From contig CAMCNU010000012.1 of assembly GCA_945876385.1 (NCBI GenBank), positions 1-35,827 on the forward strand: a stretch of DNA of 35,827 nucleotides, in the 5' to 3' direction. The translations under genes and the position numbers were made by a program. Positions within the stretch are counted from its first letter, which is position 1. Each line of letters begins with the position of its first letter. Positions 25,469-33,664 of this stretch are shown here, piece after piece. Below the pieces are notes generated by a model. The model was not told the origin of the DNA and made no database searches. It saw only the letters and a list, made by a program, of their open reading frames with translations. The DNA comes from an uncultured Veillonellaceae bacterium (lineage in GTDB: Bacteria > Bacillota > Negativicutes > Veillonellales > Negativicoccaceae).

Positions 25469-25497
25469 AGGCGACGGCATGAGCGGTCGCCTTTTTT
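25469..25497 (+). terminator. Rho-independent terminator after the TonB receptor
   Basis: AGGCGAC (25469-25475) pairs with GTCGCCT (25486-25492) around a ten-base loop, followed by Ts. Confidence 0.85.
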
Positions 25498-25515
25498 CTG
25501 CGGAAAGGAACGCGT

Positions 25516-26481
25516 ATGAAACAACGAATATGGTGGTCAGTATTGGTCCTGCTCGTCGTGGCGTGCGGCGCGTGGTATTTCGGCAGCAATCAGGCGTCGC
25601 CGGCGACGCGCGGCGATCGGGTGTATCGGGATACGCTGGGGCGTGAGGTGCATGTGACCGTGCCGGCAAAGCGCATCGTGACGCTCACGGGGGCGGACAG
25701 TGAAATCTTGCTGGCCATCGGTGCGACACCGGCCGGGACGGCGGAGCATTTCGGTGTCAAGCAGGACAAAAGCGGCAAGTATGCGGCGATACCCAAGGTC
25801 GGCAGCGCCACCTCGCCGAACCTCGAACAGGTGATTGCACTCAAGCCCGATATCGTCATCGGCAGCGCGGCACCGTTTCAGGCGGCACTCGCGCCGAGCC
25901 TGGACAGTGCCGGCGTGCCGGCGCTGTTCTGGCAGTCGGAGCGCTACGATGTGATTTTGGAGCATATCCGTATCCTCGGCGAGATGAGCGGCCACACGCG
26001 CGAAGCAAAGGCACTGACGGAGTCCATCGAGCAAAAAGTGGCGGCCTTGCAGGCACAGTACCGCAATCAACCGCGGCGCAAAGTGCTTATGATATCCGGC
26101 GTCATCGGCAACTATTATGCGGCGACGTCACAGACATTGGTCGGCGACATCGTCGGGCATTTGCCGATTGACAATGTGGCCGACCGCTGGCAGGCGAGCG
26201 CCAATCGTGCGGGCATGGCATTCGGCTATGTGCCGCTGGATTTGGAGTATATCTCGCAGGCGGATGTGGATGTCATCGTCCTCATCTCCATGGGCAGCGA
26301 CGGGCAAGAGGACAGCGAAACCTTCCTTCGTTCTTTCGGCGAGCAGCCGGCGTGGCGCAACTTGCGCGCGGTCAAAGAAGGACGCATTCGTCATTTGCCG
26401 GGCGAGCTCTTTTTGCCCAATCCCGGTGTGCGGGTAGCCGACTCGCTGGAGGCGGCGGCCAAGGTGATTTATGACGATTGA
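25516..26481 (+). CDS. Second periplasmic heme-binding lipoprotein
   Basis: 321-residue BtuF/HmuT-type binding protein, clearly a paralogue of the one in the transporter operon: both share GREV/REV near the N-terminus, LPIDNV/LPVDNV, LPGELF, NP(G/N)VRVAD and similar length. It has a clean lipobox VVAC with Cys17, so it should be membrane-anchored. It is separated from the receptor by a terminator but lies only 55 bases downstream with GGAAAGGA as ribosome binding site. It may serve the same permease, perhaps with another affinity or ligand. No second permease follows. Confidence 0.9.
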   Translation: MKQRIWWSVLVLLVVACGAWYFGSNQASPATRGDRVYRDTLGREVHVTVPAKRIVTLTGADSEILLAIGATPAGTAEHFGVKQDKSGKYAAIPKVGSATSPNLEQVIALKPDIVIGSAAPFQAALAPSLDSAGVPALFWQSERYDVILEHIRILGEMSGHTREAKALTESIEQKVAALQAQYRNQPRRKVLMISGVIGNYYAATSQTLVGDIVGHLPIDNVADRWQASANRAGMAFGYVPLDLEYISQADVDVIVLISMGSDGQEDSETFLRSFGEQPAWRNLRAVKEGRIRHLPGELFLPNPGVRVADSLEAAAKVIYDD

Positions 26482-26548
26482 TGCGGCAAGAGGCGCTTGA
26501 GGAAACGCGGACGGCAAATGAACAGACACGCGGCGGACGCGGGATAAG

Positions 26549-26573
26549 ACGGCGACAGAAATGTCGCCGTTTT
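26549..26573 (+). terminator. Terminator ending the heme locus
   Basis: ACGGCGACA (26549-26557) pairs with TGTCGCCGT (26562-26570) around GAAA, followed by three more T. Confidence 0.8.
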
Positions 26574-26579
26574 GTGTAT

Positions 26580-26609
26580 TTGTGAACGAATTCGATATCA
26601 TGGTATACT
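26580..26609 (+). promoter_or_regulatory. Promoter of the DUF1538/P-II operon
   Basis: TTGTGA (26580-26585), 18-base spacer, extended -10 TGg-TATACT (26604-26609). The start codon lies 21 bases downstream. Confidence 0.65.
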
Positions 26610-26630
26610 AAGACGATACGGGGGTGACAT

Positions 26631-28115
26631 ATGGGGGTCCTATGGGATAAGTTGAAAGAAGTGGCCGGCTCGGTATTGCCGATTGCCGGGTTGATTCTAC
26701 TGTGGCACTGGACGTGGGCGCCGTTGTCCGATGATATGCTGGTGCGTTGCGGCATCGGGACATTGCTGGTGATTGTGGGGCTGGCGATTTTCCATGTCGG
26801 TGTGGAAATCGGGATTGTGCCGATCGGTACGCATTTGGGGCGCGCGATGACCCGCTACGGCAAAATCGCCTTGGTGGCGGTGAGCGGGCTGGTCGTGGGA
26901 CTGGCGATTGCGACGGCGGAGCCGAACTTGCGGATTTACGGCGCGCAGGTGGAAGCCATGACGGGCGGCCTGGTGACGGAGATGACACTGGTGTACGCCG
27001 TGGCGACGGGGGTGGCCTTGTTGCTGGCCGTCGGGCTGTACCGCATCGTCCGTTCGGTCGCGCTCAAGTATATTTTGGTGGCGACCTATGCGCTGGTGGC
27101 GCTGTGCTCGGTACTGGTACCGACGGAGTTTATCGCCATCAGTTTCGATGCGTCGGGGGCGGTGACGGGCGCGATGAGCGTGCCGTTTTTACTGGCGTTG
27201 GCCGCCGGGGTCGCACAATTTAAGTCGGCGGACAGTGTGGCGTCGGAAGAGGATAGTTTCGGTTTGGTCGGGCTGGTGTCGGCCGGTGCGTTTTTGGGCG
27301 TGCTGTTGATGGTGCTGGTGACCGGTCAGGGTTCGTTTTTGGATCAGGTGCAGATGACGGAGGCGGCCGCGGGCAGCGGCATGTGGGAGACCATTCGCGG
27401 CTTGGTGCCGCAAACGATGTGGGAAGTCCTGCTCAGTATTTTGCCGATTGCGGTGTTGTTTTACTTGGCACACCGCAAGGCGCTGGCGGTCCATCCGAGT
27501 GAGTTGCGGCGCATTCAGGCGGGATTGATTTATACCTATATCGGGCTGGTTATTTTTATGGTCGGCGTCAATTTCGGCTTCAACCGAGCCGGCTACGAGG
27601 TCGGTTCGCAACTGGGCAGTCTCGGCTCGCCGTGGATACTCGTCGGATCGGGATTGGTACTGGGATTGGTCGTCATCTTGGCGGAGCCGGCGGTGACACC
27701 GCTCATCCATCAGATTGAGGATATGACGGGCGGCTACGTGCCGGGGCGTCTGGTCTTGATTTCGCTGTCGTTGGCGGTCGGCGGTGCGGTCGGTCTGTCG
27801 ATGCTCAGGATGGTCGTGCCGGGGCTGGCGTTGTGGCATATTTTGCTGGTCGGATACGGCATCGCATTGACCTTGGCATTTGTCGTGCCGCCGCTGTTTG
27901 TCGGGATGGCGTTCGACTCGGGCAGCGTGGCGTCGGGGCCGATGGCGGCGACGTTTGTACTCAGTTTTGCGGGCGGCGCGGCGCGGCACTATCCGGGCGC
28001 GGACGTCTTTTTGGACGGACTGGGCGTGATTGCGGTCATTACGGTCGTGCCGATTGTGGTACTGCAGTTGTTGGGATTGTTGTTTAAACTCAAAGCGAGG
28101 AGGAAATCGTCATGA
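26631..28115 (+). CDS. DUF1538 family membrane protein with internal duplication
   Basis: 494-residue polytopic membrane protein built from two homologous halves (about 1-235 and 255-490). Each half carries the same landmarks: GLAIFHVGVEIG versus GLVIFMVGVNFG, the buried AEP triad (ATAEPN versus LAEPAV) and MTGG. Such inverted or tandem repeat halves are typical of secondary transporters. Function is unknown. It overlaps the next gene, a P-II-like regulator, by four bases; P-II proteins often gate transporters, so a regulated transport role is inferred. A GGGGGTGA ribosome binding site precedes the ATG. Confidence 0.88.
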   Translation: MGVLWDKLKEVAGSVLPIAGLILLWHWTWAPLSDDMLVRCGIGTLLVIVGLAIFHVGVEIGIVPIGTHLGRAMTRYGKIALVAVSGLVVGLAIATAEPNLRIYGAQVEAMTGGLVTEMTLVYAVATGVALLLAVGLYRIVRSVALKYILVATYALVALCSVLVPTEFIAISFDASGAVTGAMSVPFLLALAAGVAQFKSADSVASEEDSFGLVGLVSAGAFLGVLLMVLVTGQGSFLDQVQMTEAAAGSGMWETIRGLVPQTMWEVLLSILPIAVLFYLAHRKALAVHPSELRRIQAGLIYTYIGLVIFMVGVNFGFNRAGYEVGSQLGSLGSPWILVGSGLVLGLVVILAEPAVTPLIHQIEDMTGGYVPGRLVLISLSLAVGGAVGLSMLRMVVPGLALWHILLVGYGIALTLAFVVPPLFVGMAFDSGSVASGPMAATFVLSFAGGAARHYPGADVFLDGLGVIAVITVVPIVVLQLLGLLFKLKARRKSS

Positions 28116-28771
28116 CGATGCCGGCATATTCGATTGTGTATTTTGTCGTCAATTATGATACGGGTGCCGATTTGATTGCCGAGTTGCATCATGTCGATGT
28201 CCCGGGCGCGACGGCGATGGCGGCGCGCGGTTCGGTCAACAGCCGCTTGCTTTCGTTGTTATGTTTGGATGAAGTGCGCAAGGAGATCGTCTTTTTTATC
28301 GATGAAACGGAGCGCGCGGGGCGCATCATGCGCGAGATGGTCGAGCGGTTCAAGCTGGCCAAAAAGCATCGCGGGATTGCGTTTTCCGTGCCGCTGGCGG
28401 GCGTGTTCGGCGCGCGCAAGATGAAGGATGTCAGTCAGGAGGAAGAGGTGAGCGAGGGCATGTGGCAAGTGATTTATACGGTCGTCAACAAGGGTGACGC
28501 CAAGAGTGTGGTCGATGCGGCGAATGCCGCCGGTGCGCGCGGCGGGACGATTTTGCACGGGCGCGGATCGAGCGTGCATAACGAAACGACGATTTTCGAC
28601 TTTCCGATTGAGCCGGAAAAAGAGATGGTGTTTGTGTTGGCACCGAAAGAAAAGACCGATGATATCGTGGCCTCGATTCATCAGGCGTTGCGCATTGACG
28701 AGCCGGGACGGGGGATTATTTTCGTCATGAACGTGACGGAGGCACACGGTCTGGCGGAACAAAACGCTTGA
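28112..28771 (+). CDS. P-II-like regulatory protein, double-domain form
   Basis: 219 residues, twice the usual P-II length of about 112. The N-terminal half (about 1-110) is divergent; the C-terminal half (about 118-215) has the P-II core: strand [21 protein letters not shown], a T-loop region [12 protein letters not shown], and [10 protein letters not shown]. The T-loop lacks the usual uridylylation tyrosine in its normal context. GAGGAGG precedes the start, which overlaps the DUF1538 stop. The expected partner is that membrane protein. Ligand (ATP/ADP, cyclic nucleotide or other) is unknown. Confidence 0.85.
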   Translation: MTMPAYSIVYFVVNYDTGADLIAELHHVDVPGATAMAARGSVNSRLLSLLCLDEVRKEIVFFIDETERAGRIMREMVERFKLAKKHRGIAFSVPLAGVFGARKMKDVSQEEEVSEGMWQVIYTVVNKGDAKSVVDAANAAGARGGTILHGRGSSVHNETTIFDFPIEPEKEMVFVLAPKEKTDDIVASIHQALRIDEPGRGIIFVMNVTEAHGLAEQNA

Positions 28772-28796
28772 CACACCGCGCGAATTTCTTTATACT
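28768..28796 (+). promoter_or_regulatory. Strong promoter of the rplU operon
   Basis: TTGACA (28768-28773), 17-base spacer, TATACT (28791-28796). The -35 overlaps the P-II stop codon. Start expected near 28803. Confidence 0.85.
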
Positions 28797-28802
28797 GAAT
28801 AA

Positions 28803-28896
28803 GTCATGGTGCAGTGCAATGACACAACCGCACGAAGAGGTTTGTAAATGCTACGGCTACCGTATTCGGCGAGTCCGAGAACAAGGAGGTGCAACT
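28803..28896 (+). promoter_or_regulatory. Probable ribosomal protein L21 leader
   Basis: The 94-base 5' untranslated region has hairpins GTCAT/ATGAC and TACGG/CCGTA plus TCGG/CCGA just before the rplU ribosome binding site. Firmicute rplU genes often carry an autoregulatory L21 leader in this place; I did not confirm the consensus. Confidence 0.45.
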
Positions 28897-29211
28897 ATGT
28901 ACGCGATTATTAAAACCGGCGGCAAGCAGTATCGGGTAGAAGAAGGACAAGTCATCTACATCGAAAAATTGGATGCCGCTGCGGACGAAACGGTCACATT
29001 TGATGAAGTGCTGTCCGTCGTGGACGGTGACAACGTCAATTTCGGCGCGCCGTTGGTCAAAGGTGCCAGCGTCAGCGCAACGGTATTGGAACACGGCAAA
29101 GGCAAGAAGATTCGTGTCTTCAAGTTCAAAGCAAAATCCAACTACCGTCGTCGTCAGGGTCATCGCCAACCGTACACGAAAGTACGGATTGACGCGATTG
29201 CCGCAAAATGA
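28897..29211 (+). CDS. rplU: 50S ribosomal protein L21
   Basis: 104 residues, standard length. Opens [17 protein letters not shown] and ends with the basic [19 protein letters not shown] segment that binds 23S rRNA. The ATG at 28897 follows AAGGAGGTG; an upstream in-frame ATG at 28768 has no ribosome binding site and overlaps the promoter. The stop overlaps the prp start. Confidence 0.97.
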   Translation: MYAIIKTGGKQYRVEEGQVIYIEKLDAAADETVTFDEVLSVVDGDNVNFGAPLVKGASVSATVLEHGKGKKIRVFKFKAKSNYRRRQGHRQPYTKVRIDAIAAK

Positions 29212-29519
29212 TAGAGGTCGCATGGTCGCGTGACCGACAGGGCAAGGTGGTCGGATTTACGGTGACGGGTCATGCCGGGTATGCCGAAGCGGGGGCGGAT
29301 ATTGTCTGCGCCGGTGTGTCGGCCATCACGTTGACAGCCGTACTGGGGCTGCGTGATGTGCTCGGTTGTGACGGGACGTATGCGACGGAAGACGGACGCT
29401 TGACGGTTCGTCTCAAGACCGCGCCGGATGGACGGGCGACGGTCGTTATACAGACTATGCAGGCGGGATTGCGTGAATTGGCACGCCAATATCCGCACTA
29501 TGTATTCATTTCGAAATGA
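29208..29519 (+). CDS. prp: Ribosomal-processing cysteine protease Prp
   Basis: 103-residue protease that removes the N-terminal extension of L27 in Firmicutes and relatives. Catalytic His22 (TGHAGYA) and Cys34 (DIVCAGVSA) are at the same positions as in the Staphylococcus enzyme. It lies between rplU and rpmA, the classical order, overlapping rplU by four bases. Its substrate is encoded by the next gene. Confidence 0.95.
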   Translation: MIEVAWSRDRQGKVVGFTVTGHAGYAEAGADIVCAGVSAITLTAVLGLRDVLGCDGTYATEDGRLTVRLKTAPDGRATVVIQTMQAGLRELARQYPHYVFISK

Positions 29520-29533
29520 TGGAGGTGAATTTC

Positions 29534-29818
29534 ATGTTCACTTTTGATTTACAATTGTTTGCTCACAAAAAAGGGCAGAGTAGTACCCGTAACGGACGTG
29601 ACTCGCGCAGCAAACGCTTGGGTGTCAAAGTCCACGACGGACAAGTCGCCAAAGCCGGCTCGATTATTGTCCGCCAGCGCGGTACGCACTTCCATCCGGG
29701 GGAAAACGTCGGCTTGGGCAAGGATGATACGCTGTTTGCGCTCAAAGAAGGCAAGGTCGCATTTGAGCGGTTGGGCAAGTATCGTCGGCAGGTTTCGGTA
29801 CGTCCGGCGGAAGCATAA
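29534..29818 (+). CDS. rpmA: 50S ribosomal protein L27, with cleavable N-terminal leader
   Basis: 94 residues. The N-terminus [10 protein letters not shown] is the leader removed by Prp; cleavage after Ala10 would leave [14 protein letters not shown], the functional N-terminus that reaches the peptidyl transferase centre. Start at 29534, seven bases after GGAGGTG; the longer frame from 29516 would place the ribosome binding site inside the gene. Unlike in many Firmicutes, obgE does not follow; a terminator and a symporter gene do. Confidence 0.96.
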   Translation: MFTFDLQLFAHKKGQSSTRNGRDSRSKRLGVKVHDGQVAKAGSIIVRQRGTHFHPGENVGLGKDDTLFALKEGKVAFERLGKYRRQVSVRPAEA

Positions 29819-29827
29819 GCGAATGAT

Positions 29828-29852
29828 AAAAAACGCCTTCGGGCGTTTTTTT
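29828..29852 (+). terminator. Rho-independent terminator after rpmA
   Basis: AAAAAACGCC pairs with GGCGTTTTTT around TTCG; ideal form. Confidence 0.95.
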
Positions 29853-29904
29853 GTTGCCTGCGTGTCGATTGTCGGCGGCGGCAGGTGCATCGGCGTGGCG
29901 GATG

Positions 29905-29913
29905 TGGTACAAT
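29905..29913 (+). promoter_or_regulatory. Extended -10 promoter of the symporter gene
   Basis: TGGTACAAT, 25 bases before the proposed start; weak -35. Confidence 0.5.
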
Positions 29914-29937
29914 AAACCAATATTAAAGGATAGGAGT

Positions 29938-31431
29938 GTGGCCATTTTGTGGGCGGATATCGGAATCATTACGGCATTTGTATTGTACTTGGGAGCGATG
30001 ATTTTCATCGGAGTCTATTACTATCGGCAATCCAATGCGTTGAGTGACTATATTTTGGGCGGGAGAAGTCTGGGGCCGTGGGTCACGAGCCTCAGTGCGG
30101 AAGCGTCGGACATGAGCGGATGGATGCTGATGGGGTTGCCGGGATTGGCGTATCTGTCGGGACTTCCCGCCGTCTGGACGGCGGTCGGACTGGCACTCGG
30201 GACATGGGCGAACTGGGTACTCATCTCCAAACGCTTGCGTAACTATACGGAGATTGCCAATGACAGCTTGACGATTCCCGATTTTTTGAATAACCGCTTC
30301 CATGACCGCAGTCATGCGCTGAATTTCATTTCCGCGGTATTTATCTTAATTTTCTTTTTGATTTACACATCGTCGGGATTTGTCGCCGGCGGGAAACTGT
30401 TTGAGACGGTATTCGGTTTGTCGTACATTGTCTCTCTCCTGATTACGGCCGGCGTCGTGGTGATGTACACGTTTCTCGGAGGGTTTTTGGCGGTCAGTCT
30501 GACGGATTTCATCCAAGGGGCGATGATGTTTCTGGCGATTTTGGCGGTGCCGCTGGCGGGCATGATGGCGCTGGGGGGCATCGGGCCGACGGTGGCGGCG
30601 ATGCAGAGCCGGATTCCGGAGCATTTTTACCTGTTCGATCCGGCAGTGGGTACGACGGCGACGGCGATTATGGTCATCTCCGCATTGGGATGGGGGCTCG
30701 GCTACTTCGGACAGCCGCATATTTTGGTGCGGTTCATGGCGATACATGATGCGGCCGAACTCAAAAAAGCGACCCGTATTGCGATGACGTGGGTCGTGAT
30801 TTCGCTTTCGGCGGCGGTCTGTGTGGGTTTGGTCGGGCGCGTGTACTTGCCGGAGATGCTGGTCGGTGCGGATGCGGAAAAAGTCTTTTTGGTGATGACG
30901 CAGCAGCTCTTCAGTCCGTTCGTCGGGGGACTGATTTTGTCGGCGGTACTGGCGGCGATTATGAGTACGTCGTCGGCGCAGCTGTTGGTGACGGCGGCGA
31001 CGATTTCCAAGGATTTTTATAAAAATTTCGTACATCGGAGCGCCGGCGAACGGGAACTGGTCGCGGTGAGCCGACTGACGGTACTGGCGGTGGCGGCTTG
31101 TGCGCTGCTGTTGGCGTTGAACCCGAAAAGCTATATCTTGACAATGGTGGCGTATGCCTGGGCGGGTTTCGGTGCGGTCTTCGGACCGGTCGTGGTGCTG
31201 TCGCTGTTTTGGCGACGGATGACACGCAACGGCGCGCTCGCGGGCATGCTGGTCGGCGGGATTACCGTGCTGGTATGGAAACAATTTGCATGGTGGGGGC
31301 TGTACGAAATCGTGCCCGGGTTTGCGCTGGCGCTGGCGGCAATCGTGGCAGTCAGCTTGCTGGATGCCCCGCCGAGCAAGGAAATCACCGATCATTTCGA
31401 TCGGGCGCAAGAGCGGCATATTTTGGGTTAA
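29938..31431 (+). CDS. Sodium/solute symporter, PutP-like (sodium/proline type)
   Basis: 497-residue member of the SSS family with about 13 transmembrane helices. Signatures: YYYRQSNALSDYILGGRSLG, the SAEASDMSGWMLMGLPG stretch in the sodium and substrate site, and GWGLGYFGQPHILVRFMA. These match sodium/proline symporters best, although other amino or organic acids are possible. There is no ATG; GTG at 29938 with AAAGGA seven bases upstream is preferred, and TTG at 29947 is the alternative. It stands alone between two strong terminators. Confidence 0.92.
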   Translation: MAILWADIGIITAFVLYLGAMIFIGVYYYRQSNALSDYILGGRSLGPWVTSLSAEASDMSGWMLMGLPGLAYLSGLPAVWTAVGLALGTWANWVLISKRLRNYTEIANDSLTIPDFLNNRFHDRSHALNFISAVFILIFFLIYTSSGFVAGGKLFETVFGLSYIVSLLITAGVVVMYTFLGGFLAVSLTDFIQGAMMFLAILAVPLAGMMALGGIGPTVAAMQSRIPEHFYLFDPAVGTTATAIMVISALGWGLGYFGQPHILVRFMAIHDAAELKKATRIAMTWVVISLSAAVCVGLVGRVYLPEMLVGADAEKVFLVMTQQLFSPFVGGLILSAVLAAIMSTSSAQLLVTAATISKDFYKNFVHRSAGERELVAVSRLTVLAVAACALLLALNPKSYILTMVAYAWAGFGAVFGPVVVLSLFWRRMTRNGALAGMLVGGITVLVWKQFAWWGLYEIVPGFALALAAIVAVSLLDAPPSKEITDHFDRAQERHILG

Positions 31432-31441
31432 GAGAGACTAC

Positions 31442-31479
31442 AAAAAAAGCACTGCAGTGATGACTGCAGTGCTTTTTTT
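31442..31479. terminator. Perfect 17-pair bidirectional terminator
   Basis: Arms 31442-31458 and 31463-31479 (core GCACTGCAGT / ACTGCAGTGC) with seven A on the left and seven T on the right around a GATG loop. Serves the symporter and the convergent thiW gene. Confidence 0.95.
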
Positions 31480-31485
31480 GATGTG

Positions 31486-31980
31486 TCAGCGTGTATGGGG
31501 GATGCGGCGCAACACGGGCAAGAGCGCCAGCGCGATCAGCGCGCCCGAAGCGGAGCTGACGGCAAAGGGAACGACGAACGCGATGGCCGCGGCACCGGAA
31601 CCCATGACAAAATGGGCAATCGGGTAGGCAAGCAAGCCGCCGATGACGCCCGTGCCGACGACTTCACCGGCCGCCGCCCAGATGACGGAACGGGTCCGCC
31701 GGTATATCACGCCCGCGAGAAACGCCCCGACCATGCTGCCGGGATAGGCGAGCGGCGTCGCGGTCGCCATCAACAGGCGCAACGTCGAAATCAGAAAGGC
31801 GCCGGTAACCGCATAGCGCGTACCGAGCAAGACCGCGAGCAGGACATTGATGGCATGCTGGACGGGGAATGCTTTCATCACGCCGAGCGGAATGGCCAGC
31901 GCCGGCGCGAGTAAAACGCCCAGCGCGACGAATACCGCGGTCAGGGTACCGCGGTGTAAAGAAAACGATGTCGTATGCAT
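31486..31980 (-). CDS. thiW: Thiazole-precursor transporter S component ThiW (energy-coupling factor type)
   Basis: 164-residue membrane protein with about five or six helices. The segment FPVQHAINVLLAVLLGTRYA followed by STLRLL and YPGSMVGAFLAG matches ThiW, the substrate-binding component that imports a thiamine thiazole precursor with the shared ECF module. The start at 31980 follows AAGGAGGA. The gene stands alone; no thi genes lie nearby. Its promoter leaves only about 45 bases of leader, so there is no room for the TPP riboswitch often seen before thiW. Confidence 0.85.
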   Translation of the reverse strand: MHTTSFSLHRGTLTAVFVALGVLLAPALAIPLGVMKAFPVQHAINVLLAVLLGTRYAVTGAFLISTLRLLMATATPLAYPGSMVGAFLAGVIYRRTRSVIWAAAGEVVGTGVIGGLLAYPIAHFVMGSGAAAIAFVVPFAVSSASGALIALALLPVLRRIPHTR

Positions 31981-32033
31981 AGATCCTCCTTGCGGGAATA
32001 TACTGCCGGCAAACAGCAACAGTGAATGCATTC

Positions 32034-32061
32034 ATTATAGCACGGATGCGCGGATTGTGAA
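32034..32061 (-). promoter_or_regulatory. Promoter of thiW
   Basis: Reverse strand: TTCACA (32056-32061), 16-base spacer, extended -10 TGcTATAAT (-10 at 32034-32039). Confidence 0.75.
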
Positions 32062-32091
32062 GACGCGCGTCGGCTTGCGGTGCGGCGGGCG

Positions 32092-32126
32092 GCATTACCG
32101 GTGTAAGCGAATGCGGCTGCGCCGGT
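32092..32126 (+). other. Interleaved inverted repeats, possible H-type pseudoknot
   Basis: GCATT (32092-32096), ACCGG (32097-32101), AATGC (32110-32114) and CCGGT (32122-32126) alternate in the order needed for a pseudoknot. GGGAGGT follows at 32134 with no gene after it. No promoter is visible for this strand. Confidence 0.35.
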
Positions 32127-32161
32127 GAAGTAAGGGAGGTACAGAATAAAGAACCGCTAAA

Positions 32162-32185
32162 TATTTTATTTATATATATAAAATA
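32162..32185. repeat. A/T-rich inverted repeat
   Basis: TATTTTAT (32162-32169) and ATAAAATA (32178-32185) around eight A/T bases, in an otherwise GC-rich genome. Could be a promoter UP element, a protein-binding site or a weak terminator. Confidence 0.5.
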
Positions 32186-32223
32186 ATGTGGCATCCGCGC
32201 TGTGAAAAGAGTATAATATAAAA

Positions 32224-32346
32224 GTAGTCCGGCACGCCTTGACACCGCCGAGAGCGGGGGCGTGCGTAAAAAATACGGATGATACACACGGATAAGTGTG
32301 CATGACAAGCGCTTGTGATACACGGTTCGGGCGTCAACAAAAAAAG
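32224..32346 (+). ncRNA. Candidate structured RNA or long leader upstream of the L7Ae gene
   Basis: TATAAT at 32212-32217 could start an RNA near 32224. The following 120 bases hold a two-part stem (GCACGCC 32232-32238 with GGCGTGC 32259-32265, enclosing CCGC/GCGG), hairpin CACAC/GTGTG (32285-32300) and the perfect palindrome ACAAGCGCTTGT (32305-32316). No known RNA family is recognised and there is no clear terminator, so it may be an alternative leader of the ribosomal operon. Confidence 0.35.
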
Positions 32347-32347
32347 A

Positions 32348-32376
32348 TTGACAAGTGATACGGTAAGTGGTACACT
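32348..32376 (+). promoter_or_regulatory. Main promoter of the L7Ae-rpsL-rpsG-fusA-tuf operon
   Basis: TTGACA (32348-32353), 17-base spacer, extended -10 TGg-TACACT (32371-32376). A hairpin TGGGCG/CGCCCA (32392-32408) lies in the leader just before the ribosome binding site. Confidence 0.85.
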
Positions 32377-32433
32377 GTTAGAGTGTTTGTGTGGGCGTAG
32401 TGCGCCCAAAACAAAGCGCAACGAGGTGAGCAC

Positions 32434-32685
32434 ATGACGGAAAACGATTGGCAAGGACCGCTGGCGGTCGGCACGAAAGAAGCCTTGCGGGCGGTGCGCG
32501 CAGGCCTGGCGACACAGGTGCATATCGCGACCGATTGTGAGCCGCGCGTGGTGCGCGATTTGGTAGCCGCTTGCGAGGCGGCACAAATCCCGATTCGGCG
32601 GGAATACACGCGGGCCCAGCTGGGCGGCGCGTGCCGATTGAAAGTGAAGGCGGCGGCGGTAGCCGTGCTGCAGTCCACTCGGTAA
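32434..32685 (+). CDS. rplGB: L7Ae/L30e-family RNA-binding ribosomal protein (YbxF-like)
   Basis: 83-residue protein of the L7Ae/L30e/S12e family, the usual gene before rpsL in Firmicutes. The fold is recognisable from VGTKEALRAVRAGLATQVHIATDC and the later RREYTRAQLGGACRLKVKAAAVAV, equivalent to the kink-turn-binding loop region. In Bacillus the homologue binds kink-turn RNA and the ribosome; it is not essential. GAGGTGA precedes the ATG. rpoB-rpoC, which usually stand directly upstream, are replaced here by its own promoter. Confidence 0.9.
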   Translation: MTENDWQGPLAVGTKEALRAVRAGLATQVHIATDCEPRVVRDLVAACEAAQIPIRREYTRAQLGGACRLKVKAAAVAVLQSTR

Positions 32686-32686
32686 T

Positions 32687-32704
32687 ATCTTGCGCAGGCA
32701 AGAT
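32687..32704 (+). other. Hairpin between the L7Ae gene and rpsL
   Basis: ATCTTGC pairs with GCAAGAT around GCAG, followed by A/T-rich sequence without a T run. Possible processing or regulatory site in the 60-base gap. Confidence 0.4.
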
Positions 32705-32745
32705 CAATTATAAATCTACAACATGTGAGAGAGGAGGGTGTCAGA

Positions 32746-33641
<896 letters not shown>

Positions 33642-33664
33642 TTTTTGAGGAGTGAAACGATATC

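Larger units (their letters stand above)
32062..32433. other. Gene-free stretch between thiW and the L7Ae gene
   Basis: I see no credible coding sequence here; open frames on either strand lack a ribosome binding site or family features. It holds interleaved inverted repeats at 32092-32126, an A/T inverted repeat at 32162-32185, a possible promoter (TATAAT, 32212-32217), a run of hairpins at 32232-32316, and the main L7Ae promoter at 32348-32376. Confidence 0.6.

Noticed and set aside
26481-26585. Open frame of 34 codons after the second heme-binding lipoprotein
   Set aside because: No ribosome binding site, runs through the terminator hairpin, arginine-rich shadow-like product.
31981-32160. 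TPP or cobalamin riboswitch upstream of thiW
   Set aside because: No CTGAGA or other conserved boxes on either strand, and the promoter lies between this region and the gene.
32322-32336. GGTTCGGGC as a tRNA T-arm
   Set aside because: No acceptor, D or anticodon arms fit around it; isolated motif only.
32170-32586. Reverse-strand open frame of 138 codons across the gene-free stretch and the L7Ae gene
   Set aside because: Covers a clear promoter and the start of the L7Ae gene on the other strand, has no ribosome binding site and no recognisable domain.
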